Counted from the first letter of the stretch, positions 1 through 10,151 are shown. The stretch is 64,000 nucleotides of DNA from Ewingella sp. CoE-038-23 (GCF_040419245.1 NZ_JAZHOH010000001.1:4278001-4342000), one strand, 5' to 3'. Numbers and translations are program-made. Notes: generated from the letters alone by a model not told the origin.

Positions 1-849
1 TTCTCACACGGTGCGAACGACGGTCAGAAAGGCATTGGTCTGATTATGCTGGTGTTGATTGGTGTTGCGCCTGCGGGCTTCGTGCTGAATATGAATGCCA
101 CCGGTTACGACATCGCGCGTACCCGTGACGCAGTGACTCACTTGCAGCAATATTATCAGCAGCACAGCGACGCCCTGCCGCACGTGGTGGCGCTGACGCC
201 GCTGGTGCCAACGCCGGACGAAGCGGCGGCTGATGCCGCAGATACGCAGAAAGAGAAAGTGTTCCACTGCGATAGCTCACACGCGCTGGACGCTATCGAT
301 CGCGCGCAATCACTGCTGGCGAATCTGCAATCTTACAGCGACCTGTCGCCAGAGCAGCGCAGTCACATGCGCCGCCTGCTGATGTGCGTGGCCGATACCG
401 CAGACAAAGCCGCGAAGTTGGAAGAAACCTCTTCAGCCGATAAACGCTTCCTGGGCAACCTGAAAGGCGACATTCTGCAAACGGTAGAGTACGCGCCGCT
501 ATGGATCATTATTGCCGTCGCACTGGCCTTGGCGCTGGGTACGATGATTGGCTGGAAGCGCGTTGCGACCACCATCGGCGAGAAGATTGGCAAGAAAGGT
601 ATGACCTACGCGCAGGGCCTGTCAGCCCAGCTGACCGCCGCACTGTCGATTGGCGTGGCAAGTTATACCGGTATGCCGGTATCCACCACCCACGTACTCT
701 CTTCAGCGGTTGCCGGTACCATGCTGGTTGACGGCGGCGGCGTGCAGAGCAAAACCGTGAAAAGCATCGCCATGGCATGGATCTTAACCCTGCCGGTGTC
801 GATTGTGCTTTCAGGTAGCCTGTACTGGATCGCGCTGAAACTTATCTAA
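1..849 (+). CDS. pitA: Low-affinity inorganic phosphate transporter PitA, C-terminal part
   Basis: The reading frame is open from the first base of the window (S-H-G-A-N-D-G-Q-K at the left edge), so the start lies upstream and only about 282 codons are seen. PitA is an inner-membrane, proton-coupled importer of metal-phosphate. The GANDGQK signature of the PiT family is followed by a hydrophilic loop and then a second PiT repeat, with a G-x-S-T-T-H motif ([10 protein letters not shown]) and hydrophobic segments up to the C-terminus. The gene is followed by a rho-independent terminator and lies convergent to uspB, as in E. coli. Identification is from family knowledge and is firm. Confidence 0.95.
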   Translation, partial: FSHGANDGQKGIGLIMLVLIGVAPAGFVLNMNATGYDIARTRDAVTHLQQYYQQHSDALPHVVALTPLVPTPDEAAADAADTQKEKVFHCDSSHALDAIDRAQSLLANLQSYSDLSPEQRSHMRRLLMCVADTADKAAKLEETSSADKRFLGNLKGDILQTVEYAPLWIIIAVALALALGTMIGWKRVATTIGEKIGKKGMTYAQGLSAQLTAALSIGVASYTGMPVSTTHVLSSAVAGTMLVDGGGVQSKTVKSIAMAWILTLPVSIVLSGSLYWIALKLI

Positions 850-884
850 TTTGATAAGTTGATTTGAGTTAGGTTAATAAATGC

Positions 885-919
885 AAAAGGCGACTTGTTA
901 ATAGCAAGTCGCCTTTTTT
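885..919 (+). terminator. Terminator after pitA
   Basis: The inverted repeat AAAAGGCGACTTG / CAAGTCGCCTTTT has 13-bp arms and a 7-nt loop and runs into a T-tract. Its A-rich left flank means it could also stop transcription coming from the uspB side. Confidence 0.9.
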
Positions 920-972
920 ATTGGCTGGAAAAGCAAAACCCCCTCCCTTAGCTGAACAATAAAACCTGTAGA

Positions 973-1308
973 TTAGAACCAAATGAGCATCGCTAACATA
1001 CTGACGAGGATTAGCCCGCACAGCGCCGTGGTTAACATAAACTGACCGCGCACTCGCTCACAACGGCGAATAAACTCAGGGTCGTGATGATCGGTATAGC
1101 GCTGAGCATAGATGTAGCTCACCAGTCTAATTTGCTTACTCGGCTGCCCGTGGGTGGTGAAGAATCCCCGCCCATCGACGTACTGATAAAGCAGCGGATC
1201 GCAGTCACGCAGCACCACCAGTAGCGCCCGCAAAGAAGAGTAATAGCGCAGCATATTCACGACGAAGACAAAACATAAAGCCCAAAACAGCGCAACGGGA
1301 CTGATCAT
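973..1308 (-). CDS. uspB: Universal stress protein B
   Basis: The 111 residues match UspB of E. coli along the whole length, and the length is identical. The protein has an N-terminal membrane segment (residues about 3-20), a conserved central stretch including [14 protein letters not shown] and a C-terminal membrane segment (about 90-110). In E. coli UspB is a stationary-phase, RpoS-dependent membrane protein linked to ethanol tolerance; its biochemical role is unknown. It lies divergent to uspA, as in E. coli. Confidence 0.93.
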   Translation of the reverse strand: MISPVALFWALCFVFVVNMLRYYSSLRALLVVLRDCDPLLYQYVDGRGFFTTHGQPSKQIRLVSYIYAQRYTDHHDPEFIRRCERVRGQFMLTTALCGLILVSMLAMLIWF

Positions 1309-1656
1309 AATTCCCCCTCAAGACGGGTTCATCACGCAGACAACCATCAGAAAAACGGGCTGTCCTTAGTGATGACGCTTTGCGACCCCGCCCAACCTCT
1401 TATGACATCACACCCCCCGGGCAACCTCTCGCCCGCCCTCCTAACTCGTGCAGAAACTCGGGGGCGCAGGCATATTGCGTCGGCCCCCTAATATTGAGTG
1501 TAGGAAACGATATAAAAAAGTGGGGAAGTATTTATCTCTTGCCAGAAACGCGGGCGATGCGCTTGATTTATCTGTCCGTTTTAGCGCTATACTTAAGACA
1601 TGGAACTCGCATGATGCTGAAATGGTTATTAACTGACTTATGGAAGGAGTTTTCTC
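1309..1656. other. uspB-uspA divergent intergenic region
   Basis: This 348-bp spacer holds the leaders of uspB and uspA. Short open frames within it have no family features or good ribosome sites and are not called. A plausible uspA promoter is listed separately. Confidence 0.6.
1563..1593 (+). promoter_or_regulatory. Putative uspA promoter
   Basis: TATACT (1588-1593) is a strong -10 box with TTGATT 19 bp upstream (1563-1568). It precedes the AAGGAG ribosome site (1644-1649) and the uspA ATG at 1657. The assignment is by eye only. Confidence 0.5.
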
Positions 1657-2106
1657 ATGTCTTACAAACACATACTCATTGCGGTTGATCTTTCCCCTGA
1701 AAGCAAAGTACTGGTAGAGAAAGCGGTTTCTATGGCGCGTCCTTATAACGCCAAAGTGTCACTCATTCATGTTGACGTAAATTATTCCGACCTGTACACC
1801 GGCCTGATTGACGTGAATTTGGGAGACATGCAGAAACGCATTTCTGAAGAGACTCACCACGCGTTGAACGAGCTGTCCCAGAATGCCGGCTATCCGATTT
1901 CAGAAACCCTGAGCGGCAGCGGTGATTTAGCCCAGGTGCTGGTTGATGCTATTAAGAAATATGACGTCGATTTGGTGCTGTGCGGCCATCATCAGGACTT
2001 CTGGAGCAAGCTGATGTCCTCCGCGCGCCAGCTGATCAACACCGTACACATCGATATGCTGATCGTCCCTCTGCGTGACGAAGAAGACGAAGCCGCCATC
2101 GACTAA
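1657..2106 (+). CDS. uspA: Universal stress protein A
   Basis: This 149-residue cytoplasmic Usp-domain protein begins [13 protein letters not shown] and is near-identical in layout to E. coli UspA (144 aa), with a slightly longer acidic tail (DEEDEAAID). It belongs to the UspA subgroup that lacks the ATP-binding G-2x-G-9x-G(S/T) motif. In E. coli it accumulates on growth arrest and protects against many stresses. A canonical AAGGAG site lies 7 bp before the ATG. The gene is monocistronic, bounded by a terminator. Confidence 0.95.
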   Translation: MSYKHILIAVDLSPESKVLVEKAVSMARPYNAKVSLIHVDVNYSDLYTGLIDVNLGDMQKRISEETHHALNELSQNAGYPISETLSGSGDLAQVLVDAIKKYDVDLVLCGHHQDFWSKLMSSARQLINTVHIDMLIVPLRDEEDEAAID

Positions 2107-2132
2107 TCCCGCCGGTCCCGCGTTACATGAAG

Positions 2133-2162
2133 AAAAGGAGATGCTTAGCATCTCCTTTTTTA
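2133..2162 (+). terminator. Terminator after uspA
   Basis: AAAAGGAGATGC / GCATCTCCTTTT has 12-bp arms around a TTA loop and a following T-tract. It is bidirectional in form and also sits just past the end of rsmJ on the other strand. Confidence 0.9.
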
Positions 2163-2187
2163 TGGTGTCGCAGAACACGATGAAGGC

Positions 2188-2934
2188 TCAAAGCGGCGTA
2201 TAAATATCAAACCGGTGGCTTTTGGTGACTACCGCGGCCTGCGCGGCAATGTCCGCCATCGGCGGGGCGTAGTCTGGCCGTTTCACCACGATACGCTTGG
2301 TTGCCAGACGGCGCGCCGGTTCCAGCAGGCCATCGGCATCTTCGTCCGGCCCCACCAGCCCCTGAAAGACGCGCATCTCTTTCTTCACCAGTGCGCTTTT
2401 CTGCTTATGTGGATACATCGGGTCGAGGTAGACCACTTCCGGCTTCGGCGTCAGCTCCGACAAGGCGGTCAGGCTCGACGCGTGCAGCAGCGTCATGCGC
2501 TCGCGCAGCCACGGGCCGATTTCAGCATCGCGATAGCCTCTTTCCAGACCGTCATCGAGCAGCGCCGCGACCACCGGATTACGCTCCAGCATGCGCACGT
2601 GGCAGCCCAGTGACGCCAGCACGAACGCGTCGCGTCCGAGGCCTGCTGTGGCATCCACCACATTTGGCAAATAGCTGCCTTTGACGCCGACGGCTTTCGC
2701 CACCGCTTCGCCCCGCCCGCCGCCGAACTTGCGGCGGTGCGCCATGGTCCCGCCGACGAAATCGACGAAAATCGCCCCCAGCTTTGGCTCGTCCAGCTTG
2801 CGCAGTTCGAGACGCTCAGGGGTGAGCACCAGCGCCATATTGGCGTCGGGGACAGAGGTCAGGTTCCAGCGCTCGGCCAGAATAGATAAGGCGCCCTGAG
2901 AGGCGCCTTCTTCACAGATTAAACAGACGCTCAC
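2188..2934 (-). CDS. rsmJ: 16S rRNA (guanine1516-N2)-methyltransferase RsmJ
   Basis: This 248-residue SAM-dependent methyltransferase modifies G1516 of 16S r[22 protein letters not shown] motif I (SAM binding, near residue 105) and a YLDPMYPHK catalytic-type motif (D-P-x-Y) are visible. The length equals that of the E. coli enzyme. Its start overlaps the prlC stop by 4 bp (ATGA), so the two are translated from one prlC-rsmJ transcript, as in E. coli. Confidence 0.94.
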   Translation of the reverse strand: MSVCLICEEGASQGALSILAERWNLTSVPDANMALVLTPERLELRKLDEPKLGAIFVDFVGGTMAHRRKFGGGRGEAVAKAVGVKGSYLPNVVDATAGLGRDAFVLASLGCHVRMLERNPVVAALLDDGLERGYRDAEIGPWLRERMTLLHASSLTALSELTPKPEVVYLDPMYPHKQKSALVKKEMRVFQGLVGPDEDADGLLEPARRLATKRIVVKRPDYAPPMADIAAQAAVVTKSHRFDIYTPL

Positions 2935-5006
2935 GAGGTGACGCTTTCCTTAATTCCATAATGGCGCAGCATAGCATCTAGCTGAGGCTCGCGCCCACGG
3001 AAGCGTTTGAACAGCTCCATTGGCTCTTCAGAACCGCCGCGCGACAGAATGTTGTCGAGGAAAGACTGGCCGGTTTCGCGGTTGAAAATCCCCTCTTCTT
3101 CGAAGCGCGAGTAAGCATCGGCAGACAGCACTTCGGCCCACAGATAGCTGTAGTAACCCGCCGCGTAGCCACCGGCGAAAATGTGGCTGAAAGCATGTGG
3201 GAAGCGGCCCCAGCTTGGTGAAGGCACAACCGCCACCTGCTTTTTGATTTCCGCGAGGGTTGGCAGGATCTGCGCGCCCTTGGCCGGGTCATACTCGGCG
3301 TGCATGCGGAAGTCGAACAGGCCGAACTCCAGCTGACGCAGGATAAACAGCGCCGCCTGATAGTTCTTGGCTGCCAGCATTTTATCCAGCATGTCGGTCG
3401 GCAATGGCTCGCCGGTTTCGAAATGGCCGGAGATAAACGCCAGCGCTTCCGGCTCCCAGCACCAGTTTTCCATAAACTGGCTTGGCAGTTCGACGGCGTC
3501 CCACGGTACCCCGCTGATCCCCGCGACGCCCGAGACGTCGATTTTGGTCAGCATATGGTGCAGGCCGTGGCCGAACTCATGGAACAGCGTGGTGACTTCA
3601 TTGTGAGTAAACAGCGCCGGGCCGTTACCCACCGGGCGGTTGAAGTTACAGGTCAGGTAGGCCACCGGCTTCTGCACTTCGCCGTTGGCTTTGCGCAGGC
3701 TGCCCGCGCAGTCGTTCATCCATGCGCCGCCGCGTTTGTGTTCGCGAGCATAGAGGTCGAGGTAGAAGCTGCCGCGCAGTTCGCCGCTGTCGTCAAACAG
3801 GTCGAAGAAACGCACGTCTTTGTGCCACGTGTCCACGTCTTTGCGCTCTTTGGCGGTGATGCCATAAATGCGTTTCACCACCTCGAACAAGCCTTCCAGC
3901 GCACGCTGCTCAGGGAAGTACGGGCGCAGCTGTTCGTCATTGATAGAGAACAGGTGCTGTTTCTGTTTTTCACCGTAGAACGGCAGGTCCCAGGCTTCCA
4001 TCTCATCCACGCCGTAATGCTGTTTGGCGAAGGCGCGAAGCTGGGCCAGCTCTTGCTCGGCCTGCGGACGGGCGCGCTTTGCCAGACCATTAAGGAAGTC
4101 GATCACCTGAGACGGGCTTTCGGCCATTTTAGTGGCCAGAGACTGGTCGGCAAAGGATGTAAAGCCCAGCAGCTCGGCCAGTTCGTGGCGCAGCGCCAGC
4201 TCATCGGCCATCACTTGGCTGTTGTCCCACTTACCGGCGTTCGGGCCTTGATCCGAGGCGCGGGTCAGGAAGGCGCGATACATCTCTTCGCGCAATTCCC
4301 GGTTTTCCGCATAGGTCATCACCGGCAGGTAGCTCGGGATATCCAGCGTCAACAGCCAGCCTTCTTGCTCTTTCGACTCTGCCAGCGCTTTGGCAGCGGC
4401 CAGCGCGCTCTCCGGCAAGCCTTTCAAATCCTTCACATCGGTGATCAACTTGCTCCAGCCCATGGTGGCGTCGAGCACATTGTTGCTGTAGGTCGAACCC
4501 AGCTCGGACAGGCGAGCCGAGATTTCGCCGTAGCGCTTTTGCTTCTCTGGAGATAAACCGATACCGGACAGCTCAAAATCACGCAGCGCATTATCGACAG
4601 ATTTTTTCTGCGCCAGCGTCAGTTGGTCGAAGTTCGCGCCCTCTTTCAGCTCGCGATAAGCCTGATAAAGCCCCGCGTGCTGGCCCATCCAAGTGCTGAA
4701 TTCAGAAATCAGCGGCAGACATTGCTCATAGGCTTCGCGCAGCTCTGGGCTGTTTTTTACCGCGTTCAGGTGGCCGACCGGCGACCAGATACGGCTAAAA
4801 CGATCGTCACTTTCCGCCAGCGGCTGGCACAGGTTTTCCCAGCTAAAAGGCCCGGATTGCGCCACAACCTCTTCCACCGTCTGGCGGTAATCTTCAATCA
4901 CGGATTTGATGGCAGGGACAATGTGTTCAGGACGGATCGCAGAAAACGGCGGCAGGACAAAAGGTTTCAGAAGCGGGTTGTTCGACAGATTTTGCTGTTC
5001 AGTCAT
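2931..5006 (-). CDS. prlC: Oligopeptidase A (M3 zinc metallopeptidase)
   Basis: This 691-residue cytoplasmic oligopeptidase degrades short peptides, including cleaved signal peptides. The zinc site HEFGH is at residues 476-480 within [15 protein letters not shown], and the downstream third ligand lies in the family-typical E-x-P-S-Q-F-M-E-N segment. There is no signal peptide. The length is close to E. coli PrlC (680 aa). It is the first gene of the prlC-rsmJ pair. A second M3 peptidase (dcp) lies elsewhere in this window. Confidence 0.95.
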   Translation of the reverse strand: MTEQQNLSNNPLLKPFVLPPFSAIRPEHIVPAIKSVIEDYRQTVEEVVAQSGPFSWENLCQPLAESDDRFSRIWSPVGHLNAVKNSPELREAYEQCLPLISEFSTWMGQHAGLYQAYRELKEGANFDQLTLAQKKSVDNALRDFELSGIGLSPEKQKRYGEISARLSELGSTYSNNVLDATMGWSKLITDVKDLKGLPESALAAAKALAESKEQEGWLLTLDIPSYLPVMTYAENRELREEMYRAFLTRASDQGPNAGKWDNSQVMADELALRHELAELLGFTSFADQSLATKMAESPSQVIDFLNGLAKRARPQAEQELAQLRAFAKQHYGVDEMEAWDLPFYGEKQKQHLFSINDEQLRPYFPEQRALEGLFEVVKRIYGITAKERKDVDTWHKDVRFFDLFDDSGELRGSFYLDLYAREHKRGGAWMNDCAGSLRKANGEVQKPVAYLTCNFNRPVGNGPALFTHNEVTTLFHEFGHGLHHMLTKIDVSGVAGISGVPWDAVELPSQFMENWCWEPEALAFISGHFETGEPLPTDMLDKMLAAKNYQAALFILRQLEFGLFDFRMHAEYDPAKGAQILPTLAEIKKQVAVVPSPSWGRFPHAFSHIFAGGYAAGYYSYLWAEVLSADAYSRFEEEGIFNRETGQSFLDNILSRGGSEEPMELFKRFRGREPQLDAMLRHYGIKESVTS

Positions 5007-5293
5007 AGGGGCCAGTCCTTTTTGTGTCGCTAAGGGCGATAGCGTCGTGCGCTTATCGCCTTGGGTCTGATGCGCGGCGCGGTATTTGGCGTCTTCGCGC
5101 GTCAGTCATAAATTCGAATTGCAATAAAAATGGCGTAATTTCTAACATGAGGCCAGTTTCGGCGAAAATCAATGGCTGGAAGAGATGTAGGCTGTTTCAA
5201 CCGGTAACGAAAATTAAGCCAGCTGGCATTCGCGCCGGCTTTGGGCCCGGGTTAGGATGTGCTCAAATCAACAAAAACAGAGCAAAGGATAAA

Positions 5294-5896
5294 ATGATGA
5301 AAGCGATGAAGTTAGGAATGTTGGCCGCTGGCCTGCTCTCGCTGGTGATGACCAGTCAGATGGCCAGCGCGCAAGAAACGCTGATTTTTGTCCGTCACGG
5401 CGAAAAACCGGCGAGCAGTAGCGGCCAGTTGACCTGCAAAGGGCTGAACCGCGCGCTGGCGCTGCCGGGCGTGTTATTGCCGCGCTATGGCAATCCTGAC
5501 CACATTTTTGCCGCAGGCCCGAAAGAGCAAAAGCTGGGTAACTCGCTGCGCCCGCTTTCCACCATCATGCCGACCGCCGTGCGCCTCAACCAGCCAATCA
5601 ATATTCATTTTCACGCCGACGACGTTGACGGCGTAACCAAAGAGTTGCAGGACGATAAGTACAAAGACGCGAAGATTTTTGTCTCCTGGGAGCACAAGAA
5701 CCTCGACAAAATCGTGAAAAATATCGTCAAAGAGAACGGCGGTGACCCAAGCGTGGTGCCGGAGTGGCCGGGCAAGGATTTCGACAGCATCTTTATCCTG
5801 ACCTTAGATAAGTCCGCCGCGACGCCAAAAGTGACCTTTAAAATCGAGCAGGAAAACCTGAACGGCGTGTCCGACACCTGCCCGAACGCCTCCTAA
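5294..5896 (+). CDS. Secreted histidine phosphatase family protein
   Basis: The chosen start at 5294 gives 200 residues with an AAAGGA ribosome site and a clear Sec signal peptide (hydrophobic MLAAGLLSLVMTSQMASA, cleavage after the A-S-A at about residue 26). A longer frame from 5024 would bury that signal, so it is rejected. The mature protein opens with LIFVRHGEK, the R-H-G catalytic motif of the histidine phosphatase (phosphoglycerate mutase-like) superfamily. The substrate is unknown. A periplasmic location is inferred. It sits alone between prlC and rlmJ, where E. coli has no gene. Confidence 0.75.
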   Translation: MMKAMKLGMLAAGLLSLVMTSQMASAQETLIFVRHGEKPASSSGQLTCKGLNRALALPGVLLPRYGNPDHIFAAGPKEQKLGNSLRPLSTIMPTAVRLNQPINIHFHADDVDGVTKELQDDKYKDAKIFVSWEHKNLDKIVKNIVKENGGDPSVVPEWPGKDFDSIFILTLDKSAATPKVTFKIEQENLNGVSDTCPNAS

Positions 5897-6081
5897 TCTG
5901 TCCAAGCCGCTGGCGATGAGGTAAGGCTTTTGCCAATTTCTTCGCCAGACAGTTTATACTAAGCCCCATTCAAGGCGCGTCGCGACAGCTGGCCGCCTTC
6001 TTCATATTCCCAGTACAGTATAAACTTTCGGTAACCCACTGATTTTACTGTCTACATTCATTATTCGGAAACGTAAAACCT

Positions 6082-6924
6082 ATGTTGAGTTACCGCCACA
6101 GCTTTCACGCTGGCAACCACGCCGACGTCCTGAAACACACTGTTCAGAGTCTGATCATCGAATCTCTGAAAGAAAAAGAGAAACCTTTCCTGTATCTCGA
6201 CACCCACGCGGGTGCAGGTCGCTACCTGCTGAGTGGCGAACACGCCGAACGCACCGGCGAATATTTGGAAGGCATCGCGCGTATTTGGCAGCGTGAAGAT
6301 CAGCCTGCGGAACTGGCGGCCTATATGTCGGCCATCAAGCATTTCAACCGCAACGAGAGCCTGCGCTACTACCCAGGCTCGCCGCTGATTGCCCGCCAGC
6401 TGCTGCGTGAAGAGGACAAACTGCACCTGACCGAACTGCACCCGAGCGACTTCCCGCTGCTGCGCAGTGAGTTCCAGAAAGACAACCGCGCCCGCGTCGT
6501 GCGTGAAGACGGCTACCAGCAGTTGAAGGCCCAACTTCCACCACAGTCACGCCGTGGTTTGATTTTGATGGACCCGCCTTACGAGCTGAAAACCGATTAT
6601 CAGGACGTGGTGAAAGGCATTCAGGAAGGTTACAAACGCTTCGCGACCGGCACCTACGCGCTGTGGTATCCAGTAGTCATGCGTCAGCAAATCAAGAAGA
6701 TGCTGCGCGACCTCGAAGCCACCGGCATTCGCCGCATTCTGCAAATCGAGCTGGGTGTGCGCCCGGACAGTGACCAGCGCGGTATGACCGCCTCGGGCAT
6801 GATCGTGATTAACCCGCCGTGGAAGCTGGAACAGCAGATGAACAACGTGCTGCCGTGGCTGCTGGAAACGCTGGTGCCATCGGGCACGGGCCACCAGTTG
6901 GTGAAATGGGTGGTGCCAGAGTAA
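6082..6924 (+). CDS. rlmJ: 23S rRNA (adenine2030-N6)-methyltransferase RlmJ
   Basis: The 280 residues match RlmJ of E. coli in length and sequence (N-terminus MLSYRHSFHAGNHADVLKH). The catalytic D-P-P-Y motif appears in LILMDPPYELK, preceded by the SAM-binding region around THAGAGRY. The enzyme methylates A2030 of 23S rRNA. It lies upstream of gor in the same orientation, as in E. coli, but a 193-bp gap suggests separate transcription. Confidence 0.95.
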   Translation: MLSYRHSFHAGNHADVLKHTVQSLIIESLKEKEKPFLYLDTHAGAGRYLLSGEHAERTGEYLEGIARIWQREDQPAELAAYMSAIKHFNRNESLRYYPGSPLIARQLLREEDKLHLTELHPSDFPLLRSEFQKDNRARVVREDGYQQLKAQLPPQSRRGLILMDPPYELKTDYQDVVKGIQEGYKRFATGTYALWYPVVMRQQIKKMLRDLEATGIRRILQIELGVRPDSDQRGMTASGMIVINPPWKLEQQMNNVLPWLLETLVPSGTGHQLVKWVVPE

Positions 6925-7117
6925 ATTCTGCCAGCCTCACTCTCCCCTGGCCAGAGCCGCCTCCCCCAAGGCTCTGGCTATCAAAACGTTCCACACCTAT
7001 TACAATCATTGATGCAACCTTTGCGACAAAGCGAATTCTCACGTTAAACTCTTAGGCAATTTTTTAAGATTCATGACGCCCATTGAGGCCCATTCACTTT
7101 CTCTAACGGACTAACCG

Positions 7118-8470
7118 ATGACTAAACATTATGACTATCTGGCAATTGGCGGCGGCAGCGGCGGTATCGCATCAATTAACCGTGCCGCCATGCATGGGCA
7201 AAAATGTGCGCTGATCGAAGCAAAAGAGCTTGGCGGCACCTGTGTCAACGTAGGTTGCGTTCCTAAGAAAGTCATGTGGCACGCGGCGCAGATTGCTGAA
7301 GCAATCCGTAACTACGGCCCAGATTATGGCTTCGATACCACGGTCAACAGTTTCAACTGGAAGACGTTGGTCGCTAACCGTACTGCCTACATCGACCGTA
7401 TTCACACCTCGTACGACAACGTGCTGGGTAAAAATAAAGTGGATGTGATCCGCGGCTTTGCTCGCTTCATCGACGATCACACTGTGGAAGTTAACGGCGA
7501 GAAGATCACTGCCGATCACATCCTGATCGCCACCGGCGGCCGCCCTAGCCACCCGAACATTCCGGGTGCGGAATACGGTATCGACTCAGACGGTTTCTTT
7601 GACCTGACTGAAATGCCAAAACGCGTTGCGGTTGTGGGCGCAGGCTATATCGCGGTTGAGATTGCTGGCGTGATGAACGCGCTGGGTGCAGAAACTCACC
7701 TGTTCGTGCGTAAACACGCGCCGCTGCGTACTTTCGATCCACTGATCGTTGAAACGCTGGTTGAAGTGATGAACACCGAAGGCCCGGCGCTGCATACCGA
7801 GTCGATTCCAAAAGAAGTGGTCAAAAATGCCGACGGCAGCCTGACCCTGAAACTGGAAAATGGCAAAGAGTTTGAAGTCGACAGCCTGGTGTGGGCGATT
7901 GGCCGTGAGCCAGAGACTGACAACTTCAATCTGAAAGCCACTGGCGTGAAAACTAACGACAAAGGCTACATCATCGTCGATAAGTTCCAGAACACCAGTG
8001 TTAAAGGCATTTACGCGGTGGGTGATAACACCGGTGCCGTCGAGCTAACGCCAGTCGCCGTTGCGGCGGGCCGTCGTCTCTCCGAGCGCCTGTTCAACAA
8101 CAAGCCGGACGAGCATCTGGACTACAGCAACATCGCGACCGTGGTCTTCAGCCACCCTGCCATCGGCACCGTGGGCCTGACCGAGCCGGAAGCTATTGAG
8201 AAATTCGGCGCGGACAATGTGAAAGTGTACAAATCTGCTTTCACCGCGATGTACACCGCCGTCACCCAGCACCGCCAGCCATGCCGCATGAAGTTGGTCT
8301 GCGTGGGTAAAGAAGAGAAAATCGTTGGCCTGCACGGCATCGGTTACGGCATGGACGAAATGCTGCAAGGCTTCGCGGTAGCCATCAAAATGGGCGCCAC
8401 CAAGAAAGACTTCGATAACACTGTCGCAATTCACCCAACAGGTGCTGAAGAGTTCGTGACCATGCGTTAA
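7118..8470 (+). CDS. gor: Glutathione reductase
   Basis: This 450-residue flavoprotein disulfide reductase has the same length as E. coli Gor. It has an N-terminal FAD GxGxxG (IGGGSGG), the redox-active pair Cys42-x4-Cys47 in GGTCVNVGC, a second dinucleotide-binding GAGYIAVE for NADPH, and the C-terminal catalytic His in HPTGAEEF (His439). It regenerates GSH from GSSG with NADPH in the cytoplasm. A terminator follows directly. Confidence 0.97.
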   Translation: MTKHYDYLAIGGGSGGIASINRAAMHGQKCALIEAKELGGTCVNVGCVPKKVMWHAAQIAEAIRNYGPDYGFDTTVNSFNWKTLVANRTAYIDRIHTSYDNVLGKNKVDVIRGFARFIDDHTVEVNGEKITADHILIATGGRPSHPNIPGAEYGIDSDGFFDLTEMPKRVAVVGAGYIAVEIAGVMNALGAETHLFVRKHAPLRTFDPLIVETLVEVMNTEGPALHTESIPKEVVKNADGSLTLKLENGKEFEVDSLVWAIGREPETDNFNLKATGVKTNDKGYIIVDKFQNTSVKGIYAVGDNTGAVELTPVAVAAGRRLSERLFNNKPDEHLDYSNIATVVFSHPAIGTVGLTEPEAIEKFGADNVKVYKSAFTAMYTAVTQHRQPCRMKLVCVGKEEKIVGLHGIGYGMDEMLQGFAVAIKMGATKKDFDNTVAIHPTGAEEFVTMR

Positions 8471-8491
8471 TTACTCAATCTGGAATTAATT

Positions 8492-8525
8492 AAAAGCCGC
8501 AGGTTTATCTCTGCGGCTTTTTTGT
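8492..8525 (+). terminator. Terminator after gor
   Basis: AAAGCCGCAG / CTGCGGCTTT has 10-bp arms, an 8-nt loop and a run of T residues. Confidence 0.9.
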
Positions 8526-8540
8526 TTTTGGGATATCGAG

Positions 8541-8569
8541 AATAAAAAAGCCCGCCGACAGGGCGGGCA
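8541..8569 (-). terminator. Orphan minus-strand terminator
   Basis: GCCCGCC (8550-8556) pairs with GGCGGGC (8562-8568). Read on the minus strand, the hairpin is followed by a T6 run (8544-8549 complement). No minus-strand protein gene feeds into it; see the findings. Confidence 0.6.
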
Positions 8570-8741
8570 AAACACAGCAAGCAGCTTCTATATTATTCTT
8601 AAGATAATGGGAAAGAATGGGACAAATCGACGGCGGCTGTAGGCCGTGGCCCACAACGCTCTACCCACTTCCTTTCCATAATTTTAAAAGTCATCATCTG
8701 CTTTTGGTTTCACTTTATCTCCGTGCAATAAAGGAATGAAT

Positions 8742-9191
8742 ATGCAGACCCAACAGATTGAAAAATTTACGGTATTTGGTTTTAAGACACGGACAAAAAA
8801 TCAGGATGAGAGGGAGGCTGAAACCGCAAAAATCGGCCCGCTGTGGCAGCAGTTTTTCGCGCAGGCTGCACCTCGCTTGCAACCCACATCGAAAGTTTAT
8901 GGGGTTTACTCGGGGTATGAGTCAGATTTCAATGGCAGCTTTGATGTCTATGCCGCAGCGAATACGCTTTCCACACAAGACGACTCTGAGTTGGAAGCCG
9001 TAGAGATTCAAGAGGGTAATTATCTGGTCTTCTCTGCCGAAGGTGAATTGCCGCAAGCCTGTATCGATTTATGGGGCGAAGTCTGGCGTTATTTCCAGAG
9101 CGAAGAAGCTCAATATCAGCGGGCTTATACTACTGACTTTGAATATTACTCGGGTGAACAAAGTATTAGTATTTATATTGCGGTGAAATAG
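8742..9191 (+). CDS. GyrI-like / AraC effector-binding domain protein
   Basis: This stand-alone small-molecule binding domain of the GyrI-like (effector-binding) superfamily has about 149 residues. The alternation of beta strands, the conserved VYGVYSGYESDFNGSFDVYA strand pair and the late G-N-Y-L-V-F motif fit it, and no DNA-binding part is present. AAGGA at 8731-8735 abuts an ATG at 8736 but lies 6 bp before the ATG at 8742, so 8742 is preferred. The relatives include YdeE-type proteins. The ligand is unknown. Confidence 0.65.
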   Translation: MQTQQIEKFTVFGFKTRTKNQDEREAETAKIGPLWQQFFAQAAPRLQPTSKVYGVYSGYESDFNGSFDVYAAANTLSTQDDSELEAVEIQEGNYLVFSAEGELPQACIDLWGEVWRYFQSEEAQYQRAYTTDFEYYSGEQSISIYIAVK

Positions 9192-9326
9192 GTGCCATAA
9201 ATAATTATCCCCGATGTGTTGGGGATTATTATTTGCTCGCAGAAAACCCACGTATTTGTAGACTTTGTAAAAGAGGATTGAGGACGAGATTTGCGTAGCA
9301 ACGTGAGGCGTCGCTCAGCCACACAT

Positions 9327-9379
9327 GTTCCAACTTGGAAACGTATAAAAAGTGCGCTATCATGTTTCCAAGTTGGAAC
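9327..9379 (+). promoter_or_regulatory. higBA promoter with twin operators
   Basis: Two inversely oriented copies of GTTCCAACTTGGAAAC lie at 9327-9342 and 9364-9379, and each is itself nearly palindromic (TTCCAA-C-TTGGAA). The left copy contains the -35 TTGGAA (9335-9340). TATCAT (9358-9363), 17 bp on, is the -10 and touches the right copy. Binding of HigA, alone or with HigB, would cover both promoter boxes, giving autoregulation. The box assignments are by eye. Confidence 0.75.
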
Positions 9380-9391
9380 AGGGAGTGAGCC

Positions 9392-9703
9392 ATGCACGTT
9401 GTATCAAAGGGACCATTTGATGAAGCAGCACAAAAGTTTCCCAACGATGCTAAAGCGCTAAATGATGTCTACAGAGCGTTCAAGCGAGGAAATTTTAGTG
9501 ATCCAGATGAGATGAGGGAGGTTTTTCCCAGTCTGGATAGGATGAAGTACAGAGATAAGTGGTGGGTAGTTGATGTAGGCGGCAATAACCTCAGGTTAAT
9601 GTTCTTCGCTGACTTTGAATACGGGCGGTTGTTCATCAAATCAATATCCACTCACGCTGAATACGATAAGTTAGTGAAGAAATATCGGGAGAACCCAGCA
9701 TGA
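9392..9703 (+). CDS. higB: Type II toxin HigB-like mRNA endonuclease
   Basis: The 103 residues match the HigB/RelE-fold toxin family that cleaves mRNA on the ribosome: KGPFDEAAQKFPNDAKAL near the N-terminus, then KWWVVDVGGNNLRLM and a C-terminal FIKSISTHAEYDKL motif close to those of E. coli HigB (YgjN). A GGGAG site precedes the ATG. The toxin gene comes first, as usual for hig loci, and its stop overlaps the higA start by 4 bp. Confidence 0.88.
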   Translation: MHVVSKGPFDEAAQKFPNDAKALNDVYRAFKRGNFSDPDEMREVFPSLDRMKYRDKWWVVDVGGNNLRLMFFADFEYGRLFIKSISTHAEYDKLVKKYRENPA

Positions 9704-10119
9704 TTAGCGAAGCAATCAAAGCCTCACAACAGTTGGTTAGCATTGTACCTCTCTTAGGAGGCAGCACGTCTAAGGCTGACTATAAAGAAGCCGTTGAGCT
9801 TGCTGAGTACCTTGTAGAATTTGATCCAAGCAACCCGCTCATTGAGATGTTAACGGCCAAAATCGATCGTTATGAAAATGAGTCGCCCGATTTTGCTGAA
9901 TTTAACGCTTTGCTGGCGGCCACGCCTCCGGGCGTTTCCATGTTACGCGTTTTAATGGATCAGTATGGACTCACGCAGAGCGATTTTGAGAATGAAATTG
10001 GCCAACGCTCATTAGTCAGTCGCATTTTGAATGGCGACAGGAATTTAACGGTGGAGCACATGAAAGCGCTGGCAAAACGCTTCAATCTGCCTGTTTCGAT
10101 ATTCGTCAACGAAGACTAA
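9700..10119 (+). CDS. higA: HigA-like antitoxin, HTH-type
   Basis: This 139-residue antitoxin has an alpha-helical N-terminal half and a C-terminal XRE-type helix-turn-helix (about residues 88-130: LTQSDFENEIGQRSLVSRILNG). It would neutralise HigB and bind the paired operators upstream of higB. Translation is coupled to higB by an ATGA overlap. A close paralogue without a toxin lies at 43262-43672 (both begin MIS-AIKA-.-LV and share the HTH). Confidence 0.88.
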   Translation: MISEAIKASQQLVSIVPLLGGSTSKADYKEAVELAEYLVEFDPSNPLIEMLTAKIDRYENESPDFAEFNALLAATPPGVSMLRVLMDQYGLTQSDFENEIGQRSLVSRILNGDRNLTVEHMKALAKRFNLPVSIFVNED

Positions 10120-10121
10120 AA

Positions 10122-10151
10122 AATGCCCCTGCTTCTTAGCGGGGGTTTTTA
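10122..10151 (+). terminator. Terminator after higA
   Basis: A GCCCCTGCT / AGCGGGGG-type stem is followed by a T5 run, directly after the higA stop. Confidence 0.75.

Noticed and set aside
3300..4556. A 418-residue plus-strand frame opposite prlC
   Set aside because: It is the antisense shadow of a well-identified gene, His/Gln/Val-rich with no family features. The same applies to other long frames opposite gor, dcp, rlmJ and bcsA.
5024..5293. N-terminal extension of the histidine phosphatase frame
   Set aside because: It would put 90 residues of unlikely composition before a clear signal peptide; the ATG at 5294 has its own ribosome site.
8550..8568. CRISPR-like or REP repeat
   Set aside because: Only a single copy is seen; the T-run and geometry fit a terminator better.
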